A stretch of DNA of 64,000 bases. Source: Panax quinquefolius (Eukaryota; Streptophyta; Magnoliopsida; Apiales; Araliaceae). A program made the position numbers and the translations under genes. Numbering within the stretch: the stretch's first letter is position 1; each line of letters opens with the position of its first letter. Below the pieces are notes generated by a model. That model worked only from the letters and a program-made list of their open reading frames with translations, made no database searches and was not told where the DNA came from. This document shows positions 12,525 to 23,146 of the stretch, piece after piece. The stretch is taken from assembly GCA_020205615.1 (NCBI GenBank), contig CM035151.1:46243409-46307408 (forward strand), given 5' to 3'.

Positions 12525-13228
12525 ACATCAGAGACAGTCAAGCTAATTGACTATAATTTAGCGCTGGATGGGAGGCAACCCATTATTTTTCGTCTCTAAA
12601 AATCTCTCTTTCACTCTTTGTTTATTTCGTTAAGTTATTTCATCCTAAGTTAACACAGTAACATAATAGCTGATAGTATAGGGGAGCGTGTATCTGCATT
12701 GTATATAATGATATATACAATAGACATTCATGTTTATGTGGTAAACTCTGTTTTGATAATGTCTATTGTTGAAATGCAGGTGCAATGGATAGCACACATT
12801 TCTATCTTGTCGCACCTATAATTAAATACAAAGATGCAAAAATGAAGGATCATCGCGATGTGGCCAAGCATGAAATATGACATCGACCCACGCACCCACG
12901 CTACCGCATGCTGATCGTACCATTATAGCCACTCACGCGCCCGCGCCTGCAATCCATTATCACAGCGCGCGGCCGAGCGTTCTCGCATACGTGGAAAATT
13001 TTTTATATGTCAAAAATTCGAGTTGCGGTCTGATTGGGTCTTTCCTCTAATATAACAACAGCGTATTATTCTGTCTCCTATATTCAGAAGGCTAATCAAC
13101 TCTCATCAAAGTTTATACCCACACATCACGTTCCTGGCATAATTTTAGGGTTCTACTTGGGTTATGTAGCAATAAGTTTGGGGGAACAATCATCAACAAT
13201 TCCTCCACATTCTCTCTATCATCCCCAC
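12525..13228 (+). other. Athila spacer between integrase and envelope-position ORF
   Basis: About 700 bp without a convincing ORF. It contains a short AT palindromic stretch near 12700-12722 (TTGTATATAATGATATATACAA) and a GC-rich patch at about 12935-12990 (CGCGCCCGCGCC, GCGCGCGGCCG). In intact Athila elements this is where the subgenomic message for the third ORF would be specified, but I see no sure splice or promoter site. Confidence 0.6.
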
Positions 13229-14002
13229 ATGGGCCCAAAACGAGCACATGCAATATCACTCTCCTCGTCATCCGAATTTTCTTCCGATCACCACGAAGAG
13301 GAGGTCTTGGACGAGAGTGGATTTTTCAGTTTGGAAGCCCAGCAAGACTATTATCGGAGTGTGGCCAAATCTTTTGTGAAGGAACGGGGACTTCTACCTG
13401 CAAAACAGGATGGCCAACTATGGCATATGATACGCGAACGAGACTAGGTTGGCTTAACTGCATCTCCTATGCCTATCCCCATGGGAATTGTTAGAGAATT
13501 TTATGTTAATGCTGCGGAGTTGATAACAAGAGGCATAACGATAGTTCGAGCAGAACAGGTGAATTATCGCCCTTCCGCGATCAGAGAAGCATTCAACATA
13601 TATGATGCACCACCTACCGAGTCTGGCAATTGGTTAGAAGGCAACTATTTGGAGACAGATCTCGCAGTTGTGATTACTGATCTGTGTATTCCGGGCACCA
13701 AATGGAAGTATAAGACAGGAACAACTGAACTAAAATCGTTTCCGGCGTCAGCATTGAATCGATATGTCTAGGCCTGGAACCTGTTTATTTGTGCCAAGCT
13801 AGTTCCGTCAGCTCATTATAATTCCATAACCACTGAGCGTGCGATTATTTTATGGGGAATCATCAAAGGAAAGTACATTGATGTCGGCCTTTTAATCCAT
13901 AGAAACATGCTGAGTTATATGCGTGGGAATAGAAATGGGACTATTCTGCATGCATTGGTGGTAGCCATGCTCTGTAATCAACAAGGAGTCCAATGGCATA
14001 AT
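13229..14002 (+). pseudogene. Athila third ORF (envelope position), plant 'Transposase_32'-like domain
   Basis: The ATG at 13229 gives MGPKRAHAISLSSSSEF, then an acidic stretch and VREFYVNAAELITRGITIVRAEQVNYRPSAI. After a TAG, the frame continues with AWNLFICAKLVPSAHYNSITTERAIILWGIIKGKYIDVG and HALVVAMLCNQQGV. This pattern is the domain annotated as 'putative plant transposon protein' in Athila and Tat elements; despite the name it is not shown to be a transposase. In-frame TAG stops at 13445 and 13769 both fit lost Gln codons. The reading frame is cut by element E at 14003 and no continuation is recognisable after 25700. I see no signal peptide or membrane segment in this part. Confidence 0.8.
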
Positions 14003-14231
14003 TGTGACGCCCCCAAAATTAGGTATACATTACCCATCTTGAGTCGCTAGATAATTGGTACAGAATTCAAATACAACTATCGTGTACAATACGACAAAAC
14101 ATAAAATGTGAGTTTGAATACAAATATTGTCTACTAGAGAGTATACAAACTCAAAAGGAGTCCTCATTACAATTATTATCACACTATTTCACAGAATAGT
14201 GAGGACTACTAATACATCATCTAGGACCATC

Positions 14232-17200
14232 TGTAACGCCCCGAGAAAATCGGATTTTTGAGAATTAATTTTTTATTTTTATTAAATGAAGTTAATTAAT
14301 TATTTATGGAGCAAGCTAATCGAACGTCATTCTCTGGCCTAGAAATGTCTGAACGTCGTAGGATTTTGGCTACATGGTAGAATTAAAGTGTTTGAATTTT
14401 CAAGACGAAAATAAAAGCTTTTCGAGAAATTTTTCAAAAAACACTATTCACGCATTTCTGCTCGGGAATTATTTTTGAACTTCCGAGAAATACGTAACGA
14501 TAGAATATTGATGTGAGATGGAATATCCAATAATATTTCAGTTATGGAAAATGTAATATTTCTCCTGTGGACTTAAAACCTAACGTTTTACGAGAAGGAA
14601 ATGTAATGTGATTAATGAATTAAGCGATGATTGTATAATACGTAGGTATTGTACGAGGTAGAGAATACGAGTATGATACGAGGTATTATTCGAGTACATA
14701 TGAATGGTGGTATATCGTATATGAGTAATAAATATACGAGGGGAATACGAGATGAATACGTGATTATACGTTATAAGGCTTTAAGCTCAATATATTGAAT
14801 TTGTAGAATTGGTAGGATTTGTTAAGTATTATGTGAGCCCAAGTATTGAATGGTTAAGTCCAATGTGAATTTATTAATGTAAGCTCAATGTTTGTTTAAT
14901 TACAAGCCCAAGGTAATTTAATGTGCAAGCCCAAATGATTAAGCTAAGATTAATTAAGATAAGGCCCAAGGTAAATATCCAATGGGTTAGGGGATGGTTT
15001 AAACCAATGGGGCAACCCATGGATAATCCAATGTGATGAACAAGTAAACTTAGAAGCTAAGTTAGTGTGGTGATCACACAAAGTGCTTATAAGTGATGAC
15101 AAAGTAAACTTAAGGGCTAAGTGTTGTGGGGAGCAAGTAGACTTAATGATTAAGTAAGTGTGATGGCCAAGTATATGTGGTGACCAAGCAAATAATGTGG
15201 GGAGCAAGTTTACTTAATGCCTAGGTAATGAATAGTAAAGAGGTGGATGAATTAAAGACTAAACTACCCTAACTTAGGATTTCCTATAAATAGCAAGCTT
15301 TGTAATTCATTTGTGGGTTGTTATATTTTCATCCAACTTAAGGTTGAGAGCTTATTTGGCAGAGAGAATAAGCACTTATAAAAGCTAGACTTCTATTATT
15401 AGATTTTCCACAACAACTTATAGCTTAATGGGTTGAGAGAAAAAGCTAGAGAAGCTTGAGTTCTTATTAAGCAAGAAGCAAGAAGAAGTTTAAGGTGTAG
15501 CAAAAGAACATCAAAGGGTAAGCCATCTTTAACCATGTTTCTCTTTCTCTCCCATTGTTAGAGAAAGGGGTATTAGTAGAACTAGCATGTTAAGGGAGGG
15601 TAAGAATGAATGGTTAATGGACTTAAGCCGTAATAAGTCATGAATAAGTCATTTCTACTTATATAAGTTATGAACTTAATAAGAAATTGTAAGAACTTGT
15701 AACATGTTTACATTAATGGCACTAGTATGATAAGAAGATGTAAGAATAATGATTAAAGGACTTAACTCATTAATAAGTCATATGAAAATAAGACATAAGT
15801 CATGAAACGGAAGTATAAGTATTTTATACTTTAATAAGTTGCAAAATCATCAATAATAGGTAACAACTTATCATGTTTATAAGTTAATAAAGCATGTATG
15901 TCAAGATGTTAGTATAATGGATTGAATCCAATTGAAACGATTTAAAAATCTTAAGTAACGAAGTTTCGCCGGAATTCACACGATTAGACGGCGATCGTCG
16001 AATTCGTGAAATTCTCGGAATGGAAGTTGAATTTTGATATTTAACTTGGAAACATTGGTTTTCAATGGAGACAAGTCGTATTTGACATTATAGAGTTTTG
16101 GACTCAAAAATGGCCGGATTCCGACCTAGAACGAAGAAACGAGCGTTAAACGTTCACGAACGTTTACCGTTTTTGTTGAAAGTGGACTAATAGGTGAATT
16201 TTTAGCAAACGAAGTCGAATTGATAAAATTCTTGCAAGAACACGTAGAGTATGTAATTTGTGAACCGTAGGCTTTTGAACGAGCCAATTTGGACTTATAA
16301 CAAAGAAGTTATACGTCCGGGAAGTTCACAAAATTTTAAAACTGAAATTGTTTTCTGGTGCACAGAGTTGGCGCCGCGGCGCCAACCCTAGGCAAAATGA
16401 CCCACGCCGCGGCGCAGAACAGTAACCGAGCACACTGCAAGAGTTCGCCGCAGCGTGACCAGTAACACAGAGACTCGCGCCGCGGCGCCGAGTCCGGATT
16501 TTGAGCAATAAGTGGTGATGTATTGGTAGCATCAAATCTGATAGCCATTGACTGCGGACTGGGTCTTAAAAGCTAGACAATAAAGAAATGTTTACAAGAA
16601 GAAGATGAAGGGAAATTGTTAAGTAACGAACTAATGAACTTAATTAAACATTATCAAGTCATAATTGAACCCCAAGTATGATCACTTATAGTTAAAAGAA
16701 AGTCAATTGAAGATAAACGCAATGGATATTTAATGTTAATACTTCACCAATGACGATCGAGTTTCGATTAATAACGTACGGACGTTAGTAAGCCGTGAGG
16801 AAGGATAATTAACTCTAACCAAGTTGTATTAATGAAATAATTTCACTTAGGTATAAGAGAATGAAGTTGGTAAGAATGATGTAAAAGAATGACGAAAAGC
16901 CGGAACCCATAATAACATATCTAATACGGGATTAGATTGAGAAGTAGGGTAAGATTCTTTAGGAACTATGTATGTTCATTCATGACCTAATGTGGTATGT
17001 TATGTGATTATGTATTGTAGAGACTGTAAAGACTCAAAGGAAACGTAATTTTACTGTAGCAGACGCTGAAGGCAAGTTTTTCTTAAACGCTTGTCTAACC
17101 TTCGTGTTAGCCAGGTTTTCAAATGATTCAAGTTATGAGATGCATGTATGGTTTTAAAGAAAGAGTCGATGCCGGTTTTAGCTCGGCTAGACTAATCGTA

Positions 17201-17995
17201 ATAGATTGATTGAACTGTTTACAAGTCTTTTAATATAGAATTGCTAACGCTATCCTACGCCAATTAATTGGTACGGATTCAAGGTAAGCCTGAATATGTA
17301 TAAATAAATGTATTTTCATCGAGTATTCGATGGGCACGTGAGGTTGCCACAACTTAAACGTACACACGTTTAATGGATGTAGTGTTGATCAACATAGGGT
17401 ACTATAGGCTGATCACCTAGATGTACTCGTAAGATATGCCGGACTTACGGACTTCGTGCCGGGTTGTCCTTTTCAAAGAGACTATAAGACGTTCACGTCT
17501 TGAACCAGAATTGATGAATTATAGATTATTGTTATTGCAAAATGTTTTGAAGGAAAAGAAACGCTATTTTAAGTTATTGATAGTACTTCGTAACTGTCAT
17601 CCAGTTATTGAAGATATACGATTCCTATGTTTTAAGCATGCTTTTAAAAATGAAATTGGTGTACTTGTTGAGCGTGTTATGCTCACACTTGCTTGAACCA
17701 TATGATTGCAGCTTAGACGATATGACCAAAGGATTCGACAAGGATAAAGTGAAGGCTAAAGCGAACTTGTAGCATACCTATGTAATAGTATAGGTTTGTA
17801 ATGATAATATTTGATATTATGACAAGAACAAATGTAACGGTTATAAAGAACCTGGGGAATGGTAGTATTATTTTGGAATATATAAAAGACAGATTCGTTC
17901 CTTTGAGGCTTTTTCAATTGAATTTTTGTGTGAACTGTAGCACCGTGGAGCACCATCTATCGGGTTGAAAGAGACCCGACTTTGGGGGCGTCACA
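14232..17995 (+). mobile_element. Element D: solo LTR of a third gypsy family, 3764 bp
   Basis: Begins TGTAACGCCCCGAGAAAATCGG and ends CTTTGGGGGCGTCACA, flanked by a perfect CCATC duplication (14227-14231, 17996-18000). No internal LTR copy, primer site or retroviral ORF is visible, so a solo LTR is the simplest reading. A TATA box (TATAAATAG) lies at 15285-15293. A ~60-bp tandem array (GAGCAAGTAAACTTAA-like) lies at about 15030-15235. Four GC-rich palindromic segments lie at 16368-16493. AGGCAAGTTTTTC occurs near 17070 and GCTCACACTTGC at 17681-17692, as in the other LTR families here. The ORF at 17436-17696 has no recognisable homology. Confidence 0.88.
15285..15293 (+). promoter_or_regulatory. 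TATA box of LTR D
   Basis: TATAAATAG about 1.05 kb into the LTR, followed by AGCAAGCTTTG. It is the only consensus TATA box in D in the sense direction and places transcription start near 15315. Confidence 0.55.
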
Positions 17996-20376
17996 CCATC
18001 ACTCCGTTCCCCGACTCATTCCAGCTATATTCTCATTTCCTGAAGAGAACAGTGAAAGAAAGGGTGAGCTCAACTAGCCCAGCAAGAAATATTATGACTA
18101 AGATAATGCAGAATAAATTATCATTAGCCTTAAATAGTGTTAAACTGATACAATATAACAAACATCAAGTTTAACTGCAACGGAACAAGCAATCCATTAA
18201 AAGAGTCAAGTAGAGAATAAAATCTACTATCTTTTATGATTTAAAAGGTTTTTCATCACTTTTATCGCTAGGACTCGAAGCAATAAATAATCTACATCAT
18301 TGAATCACCCCACTTTCTACTGACCAGGATATTCTTTAGTATCACGACCACAATTATACATGCACTACGGGCCAAGAATATTTGTGTATTCATTAATGGT
18401 CATGATCATGCCAACAACTGTCCATCAATGCACTACGGGCCAATGAGGACTTTTTCCATATCATTTGTAACATTACGGTTATGATTATACCGAATAATCC
18501 CTCAGTCATAATCATACCAAGTCCATCTATGCTTCACTGAGCCCGCAGATGATTTTCAAAAAAATATAAACATGAGGATGATGACAATGATATAAGAATT
18601 CAATAAAACAAGTTCAAGAATTAATTTATCCAGGAACTAATAATGTCCAAATTGTCAACATGATCTTTGCTTTGTAGAGTAAAATTCAAGAATGCTCAAA
18701 AGAATATTTCCATGAAAAGATCTTTGGATGAAGCGCAAATATCAAGGATATTCCACTAATTTCATGGAGTATAGAAGTCAAACCTTTAACCAACCGAGTA
18801 TAATAAAGAATGGAATAACAAAAGAAATCACCATGCATGCGGTGCCAGATAGACGAAGTTATTCCAACATAATACTAAATAACGGAACCGGTCACGCGTA
18901 AAGCATAGGCGGGATGTTCCAACGTAATAATAAAGAATGGAATAATAACGAAATCACCATGCATGCGGTATTTGGCATGAGCAAAGTTATTCAAATGTAA
19001 TACCAATAAAGATTTTAACCAGTCCAACGTAAAAACGCATGCACGTAATATTCCAATGTAATAATAATAAAGATGGAACCAGTCCCACGTAAAATGAATG
19101 TATACGTGATATTCCAATGTAATAATAAAGATTAATCGGTCCGTAAAACGCATGCATGAGATATATTCCAATAGAATAGTAATGACGGAATAATAGAAGA
19201 ATGTCACCAAGTATAGGGTAGCTCATGAGATATCAAGTTATTCCAATGAATAATAAAGAATGGAATAACATAAGTTCTCTTCATGAATACAAAAGAATAA
19301 CACCCCTTACGAGTACAACAAATAATATTCCCTACCTTAAGAAGAAGAGTACTGGATATATAAGATGTGAAGTATCAGAATACTTTCTTCTTTCTCTCTA
19401 TAGTTTATCTCTGTAGTTTCAAAGAATTAAAAGAAAATAATGAAGGAATGAGCTTATTTATAGAAAAAATGGATTGCATAGTAACTAACTCATGAACGGT
19501 CCAGTTGATTTACTTTAATCGACGGTCCATATTTAAAAGCAAAATCTTTTAAATAAAATATAATATATTCTATTTGTAATCTAATAAAAAGAATAACTTT
19601 ATAAAAGATTTTACTATGCAAACACTATGCGCAGACACTATGCAAACACTATGCATAATAAAATATAATATATTCTAATTATTGTCTAATAAAACAAATA
19701 ACTTTATAAAAGTATTACATTTTATATAAAAAAATTTTACTATGCAAAACACTATGCGAGACAGTATCACGAGGCAGTATATGACACTATGCATAATAAA
19801 ATATAATATATTTTATTTATAGAATAACTTTATAAAAGTGTTCTATTTTATATAAAAAGATTTTACTATACAAAACACTATGCAGACACTATGCAACACT
19901 ATGCATAATAGAATATAATATATTTTATTTATAGAATAACTTTATAAAAGTATTCTGTTTTATTACATTAATAATACCAATAAAACAAAACTAAGTGACT
20001 TATCACATAAGCATAAATAATCAATACTGTGTGCTACTATGCAACCACATGTATTACTGTATTTTTACTACCGAGTAGTTCAACATTATTAACGGTAAAA
20101 CTTCCGCCGTTATTTTTAATAAAATATTTTTATCGTTTTCTCATTCCGACAATAATTACATTATGAGGTCCACTAATGATTGTTAATCGTTGCACGAATA
20201 TTCCCTGATAAAATAAATATTCCCCGACCAATCGAATATAATATGACAACTTGCATACTTTGCAAAATTTATAAATACTACCCACAATTATATCATTATA
20301 TCAAATCCACACCATAATATTCAAAAAAATATTTCGAGAAAATAAAATCTTTATTCATAAAATCTGGGGTCTCACA

Positions 20377-21365
20377 ATCTCCCCTCCTTATGAAATTTCG
20401 CCCTCGAAATTTACGTACGTACCTGGTATGTCGAAGAGGTGAAGATACCTTAACTTCATTTCAGATTCTAATTCTTGAGGTATAACCTTTTAGCATCGAA
20501 TATGATTTTTCTTATCCAAGATGTTAACACGTATCTCCTCATACGTTAAATCTTTTGCTATCTCATCCGGTTCTAAATTAATAATGTGGTTCGGGTCATC
20601 CACATATTTACGTAACCTCGATATGTAAAAAAAACGTTCTGAACACGCAACATACTTGGCGGTAAAACGAGTCTATAGGCCACAGTTCCTACTTCATCGA
20701 GAATTTCAAATGGGCCAATTAAATCGAGGGTCGAGATTTCCTCTCTTCATTGATTATTGCTTCTAGAATAACGCCCTCTTGAACCTTCTTCTTCACATTC
20801 ATCAGCTCTGGGTGTGTAGCTTGAGCGACTTTAACTTTATCGATTAAAGTCAATTCTACTCGTATATTCGTTATCTTCACGTGGGTCCCTAGAGTCTTTA
20901 ACTCTATCTTCATCACTTGTAAGTTATACGAAATGAGTCTTTATGTTAACAACATCGCACTCATAAACGCATCCGATCTTCTACTCAACACATCAGCTAC
21001 CACATTCGTTTTCCCACAATAGTATTGAATAGTGCGATCGTAATCTTCAACAGCTTGAGTCAACATCTTTGGCACGTTATACGTTCGTTTTAGTTGAAGA
21101 AATATTTGAGGGTTTAAGAAATGGGTTTTGTACTGGGGTCAATACAAAATTCGATTTCACACTCTAGGGGTAGGCTAAGAAGTCTTCAAGAATACGTCAG
21201 GAAATTTATTAACAATAGAAATATCATTCAAAGCTATGACCCTCATCAAAGACTTGGATAGTACGTCACATTGATACCTATCAACTTGCCATTGTCATTC
21301 ACGATGTCGCCTACAAAAAGTCTGGCTTCTGTGCATTCCAATCAAGGAAGTTAACAACGAAAGGA
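20377..21365 (-). pseudogene. Element E pol remnants (RT start, RNase H end, integrase ends, chromodomain)
   Basis: On the minus strand, from right to left. The RT entry region (SIVNKFPDVF...) lies at about 21230-21150. It is joined near 21130 to the end of RNase H (LKYFF, RTIQYYCGKTNVVADVLSRRSD). The integrase N-terminal leader follows (IELKTLGT, TLIDKVKVAQATHPEL) at 20916-20720. It is joined near 20725 to the integrase C-terminal GPF module (LIGPFEILDEVGTVAYRLVLPPSM). A decayed chromodomain ends near 20400 (HLFDIPG). Thus RT catalytic core, RNase H core and integrase core are absent. Both junctions are internal deletions, not insertions. Confidence 0.85.
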
Positions 21366-22959
21366 CCGGGGCTCTTTACTTATGGCTTGATATGACAATG
21401 ATTGACTTTAGTGGTTTGGTTGCTTGAATTCGCATAACAGGTTGGTTAGGAGTATGAAAGCTAACAACCATACAAAAAGCATGATGAGTAGTTAACCAAT
21501 CAATTCCTAAAATCGCATCAAAGGCAAGTATTTTCAAAGAGATAAGATTGACAAGTAACGTGAAAGTGTTGATTTGAACAAGATTTATAAATAGTGGAGG
21601 TAACGAAGGTTTCTCCCAACTGAGTTTAAACAGATATATCAAAGTCTAACTTCTCTAGAGTTAAATTCAAACATTGAACACAACTAGGTGAAATAAAAGA
21701 GTGGATAGAACTGGTATCTAATAAGGTATAAACTTCGCAAGAGTTTATCATTAACTTACCCATAATAACTTCATTTGGGTTCCTCGACAAACGCTCTCAC
21801 TTAAACTACTGGATTTAGCTTGTCTGGGACATCCTTTGCCATCATTATCCCAGTTGGAATTGACTTCACCATAAGACAAAATCGAGCTAGGTGACCTTCT
21901 CTTCCGCAATTAAAACACGTTTTGGATTACTACGTACAGTTTGGATGGATGTGTCCCTCATGTCCGCATTTGAAACATACGACCGGTGGTCGTTCTTCTT
22001 CCTTTGAAACGGGTGCTGGTGCCGACGTCTTTACGTCATTGTTGAACCTTCTCTCCTTGAAATGTCCATTCTTATTGTTTTGGCCATGATTACCACCGAA
22101 GTGGTTACCATTTCTGACATGTTGATTCCCTCCATGCTTATTGTCACCGCTTTGATGATCAAGTATCACCCCAGTATTATCATTTTGATGGCTGCTCTCT
22201 TTTGGTTTGGTTGACTCATTATCGCGCTCCAATAACTGAGCCCTATTAACAACATCTGAATACAAACACAGTTTATGAGAGATAAGATATTAACGTATCT
22301 CCGGCTTCAAACCTCTTAAAAACATCCGCGTCATTCTCTCTTCATTATCAACCAAGTGGGACGCAAATCGGGACAACTCGGCAAACTTGGCTTCGTACTG
22401 CGACACGGTCATGTTGTTTTGCTCCAACTTGATAAATTCCACCTCCTTCATGTGACGAATGCTTTCGAGAAAGTACTTGTCATTGAACAGCTCTTGGAAC
22501 TTCTCCCAAGACATCTTGAGTGCGTCAGGATGCGTACGTTTTATAGATTCCCACCAGTGATCTGCCTCTTCACGCAACATATAGGTGGCAAAGGGAACCT
22601 TTTGCTCCTCGGAGCATCCCGAGACATCAAATATCTTGGTGATCTGCTTTAATCACGTCTCCGCCTTAAGTGGTTCTGGCTTTCCTAAAAACTCCGGTGG
22701 TCCCAGCTCCTTGAATTGCTTAGCAGTGACCAACCGTGGGTTGCCATTGTTTCCTCCTGTATTATGAGCAGAGCCGCCACCGATGATGTTGCATGAATTC
22801 TAAAAAGCTCCTAAACGTATCGTCGTTCGTCAATTGATCAGTGTTGTTGTTTACAGGAGGATTATCACCATCCTGTTGCACATTGTCCTGATTATTGATC
22901 TGTGGAAAATCAACAGTCTCCTATGCTCCATTGCTTATCTCAACATTTTTAGATGCCAT
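21366..22959 (-). pseudogene. Element E gag-protease
   Basis: Minus-strand ATG at 22959-22957 (MASKNVEISNG). The gag domain spans about 22580-22290: LREEADHWWESIKRTHPDALKMSW, ELFNDKYFLESIR, MTVSQYEAKFAELSRF and MTRMFLRGLKPEIR. A Gly/Asn-rich linker follows. Two CCHC zinc knuckles are at about 21990-21930 (CFKCGHEGHIHPNC) and 21920-21880 (CFNCGREGHLARFC), both with all ligands. The protease active site reads LLDTSSIHSFIS (about 21724-21690) instead of DTGS; then ILAFDAILGIDWLTTHHA. There is a stop after PEIR (Gln expected) and frame changes around the knuckles. It is the best-preserved gag of this family in the window. Confidence 0.88.
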
Positions 22960-23130
22960 TTTCAAATGCTGCCACAAAATAAGGGTTAATTAACATATCA
23001 TATATTATCTCTATACTCTGACCGACCAATTAAATATCAAATAAACTTAGGTAGGTCATACTAGCGAAGGAATTCCCCGTCTCTCCCCTTCTAGTTCTAT
23101 TCTCACATCCTAGCCAGGGATCATATCCCT

Positions 23131-23145
23131 AAGCTTTGATACCAA
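23131..23145 (-). promoter_or_regulatory. Primer-binding site of element E
   Basis: Minus strand TTTGGTATCAAAGCT, one base after the LTR start at 23147. It is the same initiator-Met type as element A. Confidence 0.8.
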
Positions 23146-23146
23146 A

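Larger units (their letters stand above)
14003..20376 (-). repeat. Element E 3' LTR, interrupted by D
   Basis: LTR sequence at 14003-14231 and 17996-20376, about 2605 bp once D and one CCATC are removed. On the minus strand it runs TGTGAGACCCC to GGGGGCGTCACA. It has the same arrays as A: the ACTATGCA U3 repeats (about 19560-19970), the ~70-bp hairpin units (about 18790-19260) and the GTAGTGCAT units (about 18350-18545). The TATA box is degraded (about 19454-19462). Confidence 0.88.

Noticed and set aside
16326..16548. Overlapping minus-strand ORFs of 69-70 aa rich in Arg and Ala
   Set aside because: They arise from the GC-rich palindromes in LTR D; no homology or start context.
14232..17995. 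Element D as a complete short retrotransposon
   Set aside because: No inner LTR copy, primer site or purine tract was found; ends and duplication fit a solo LTR better, though a very decayed short element cannot be excluded.
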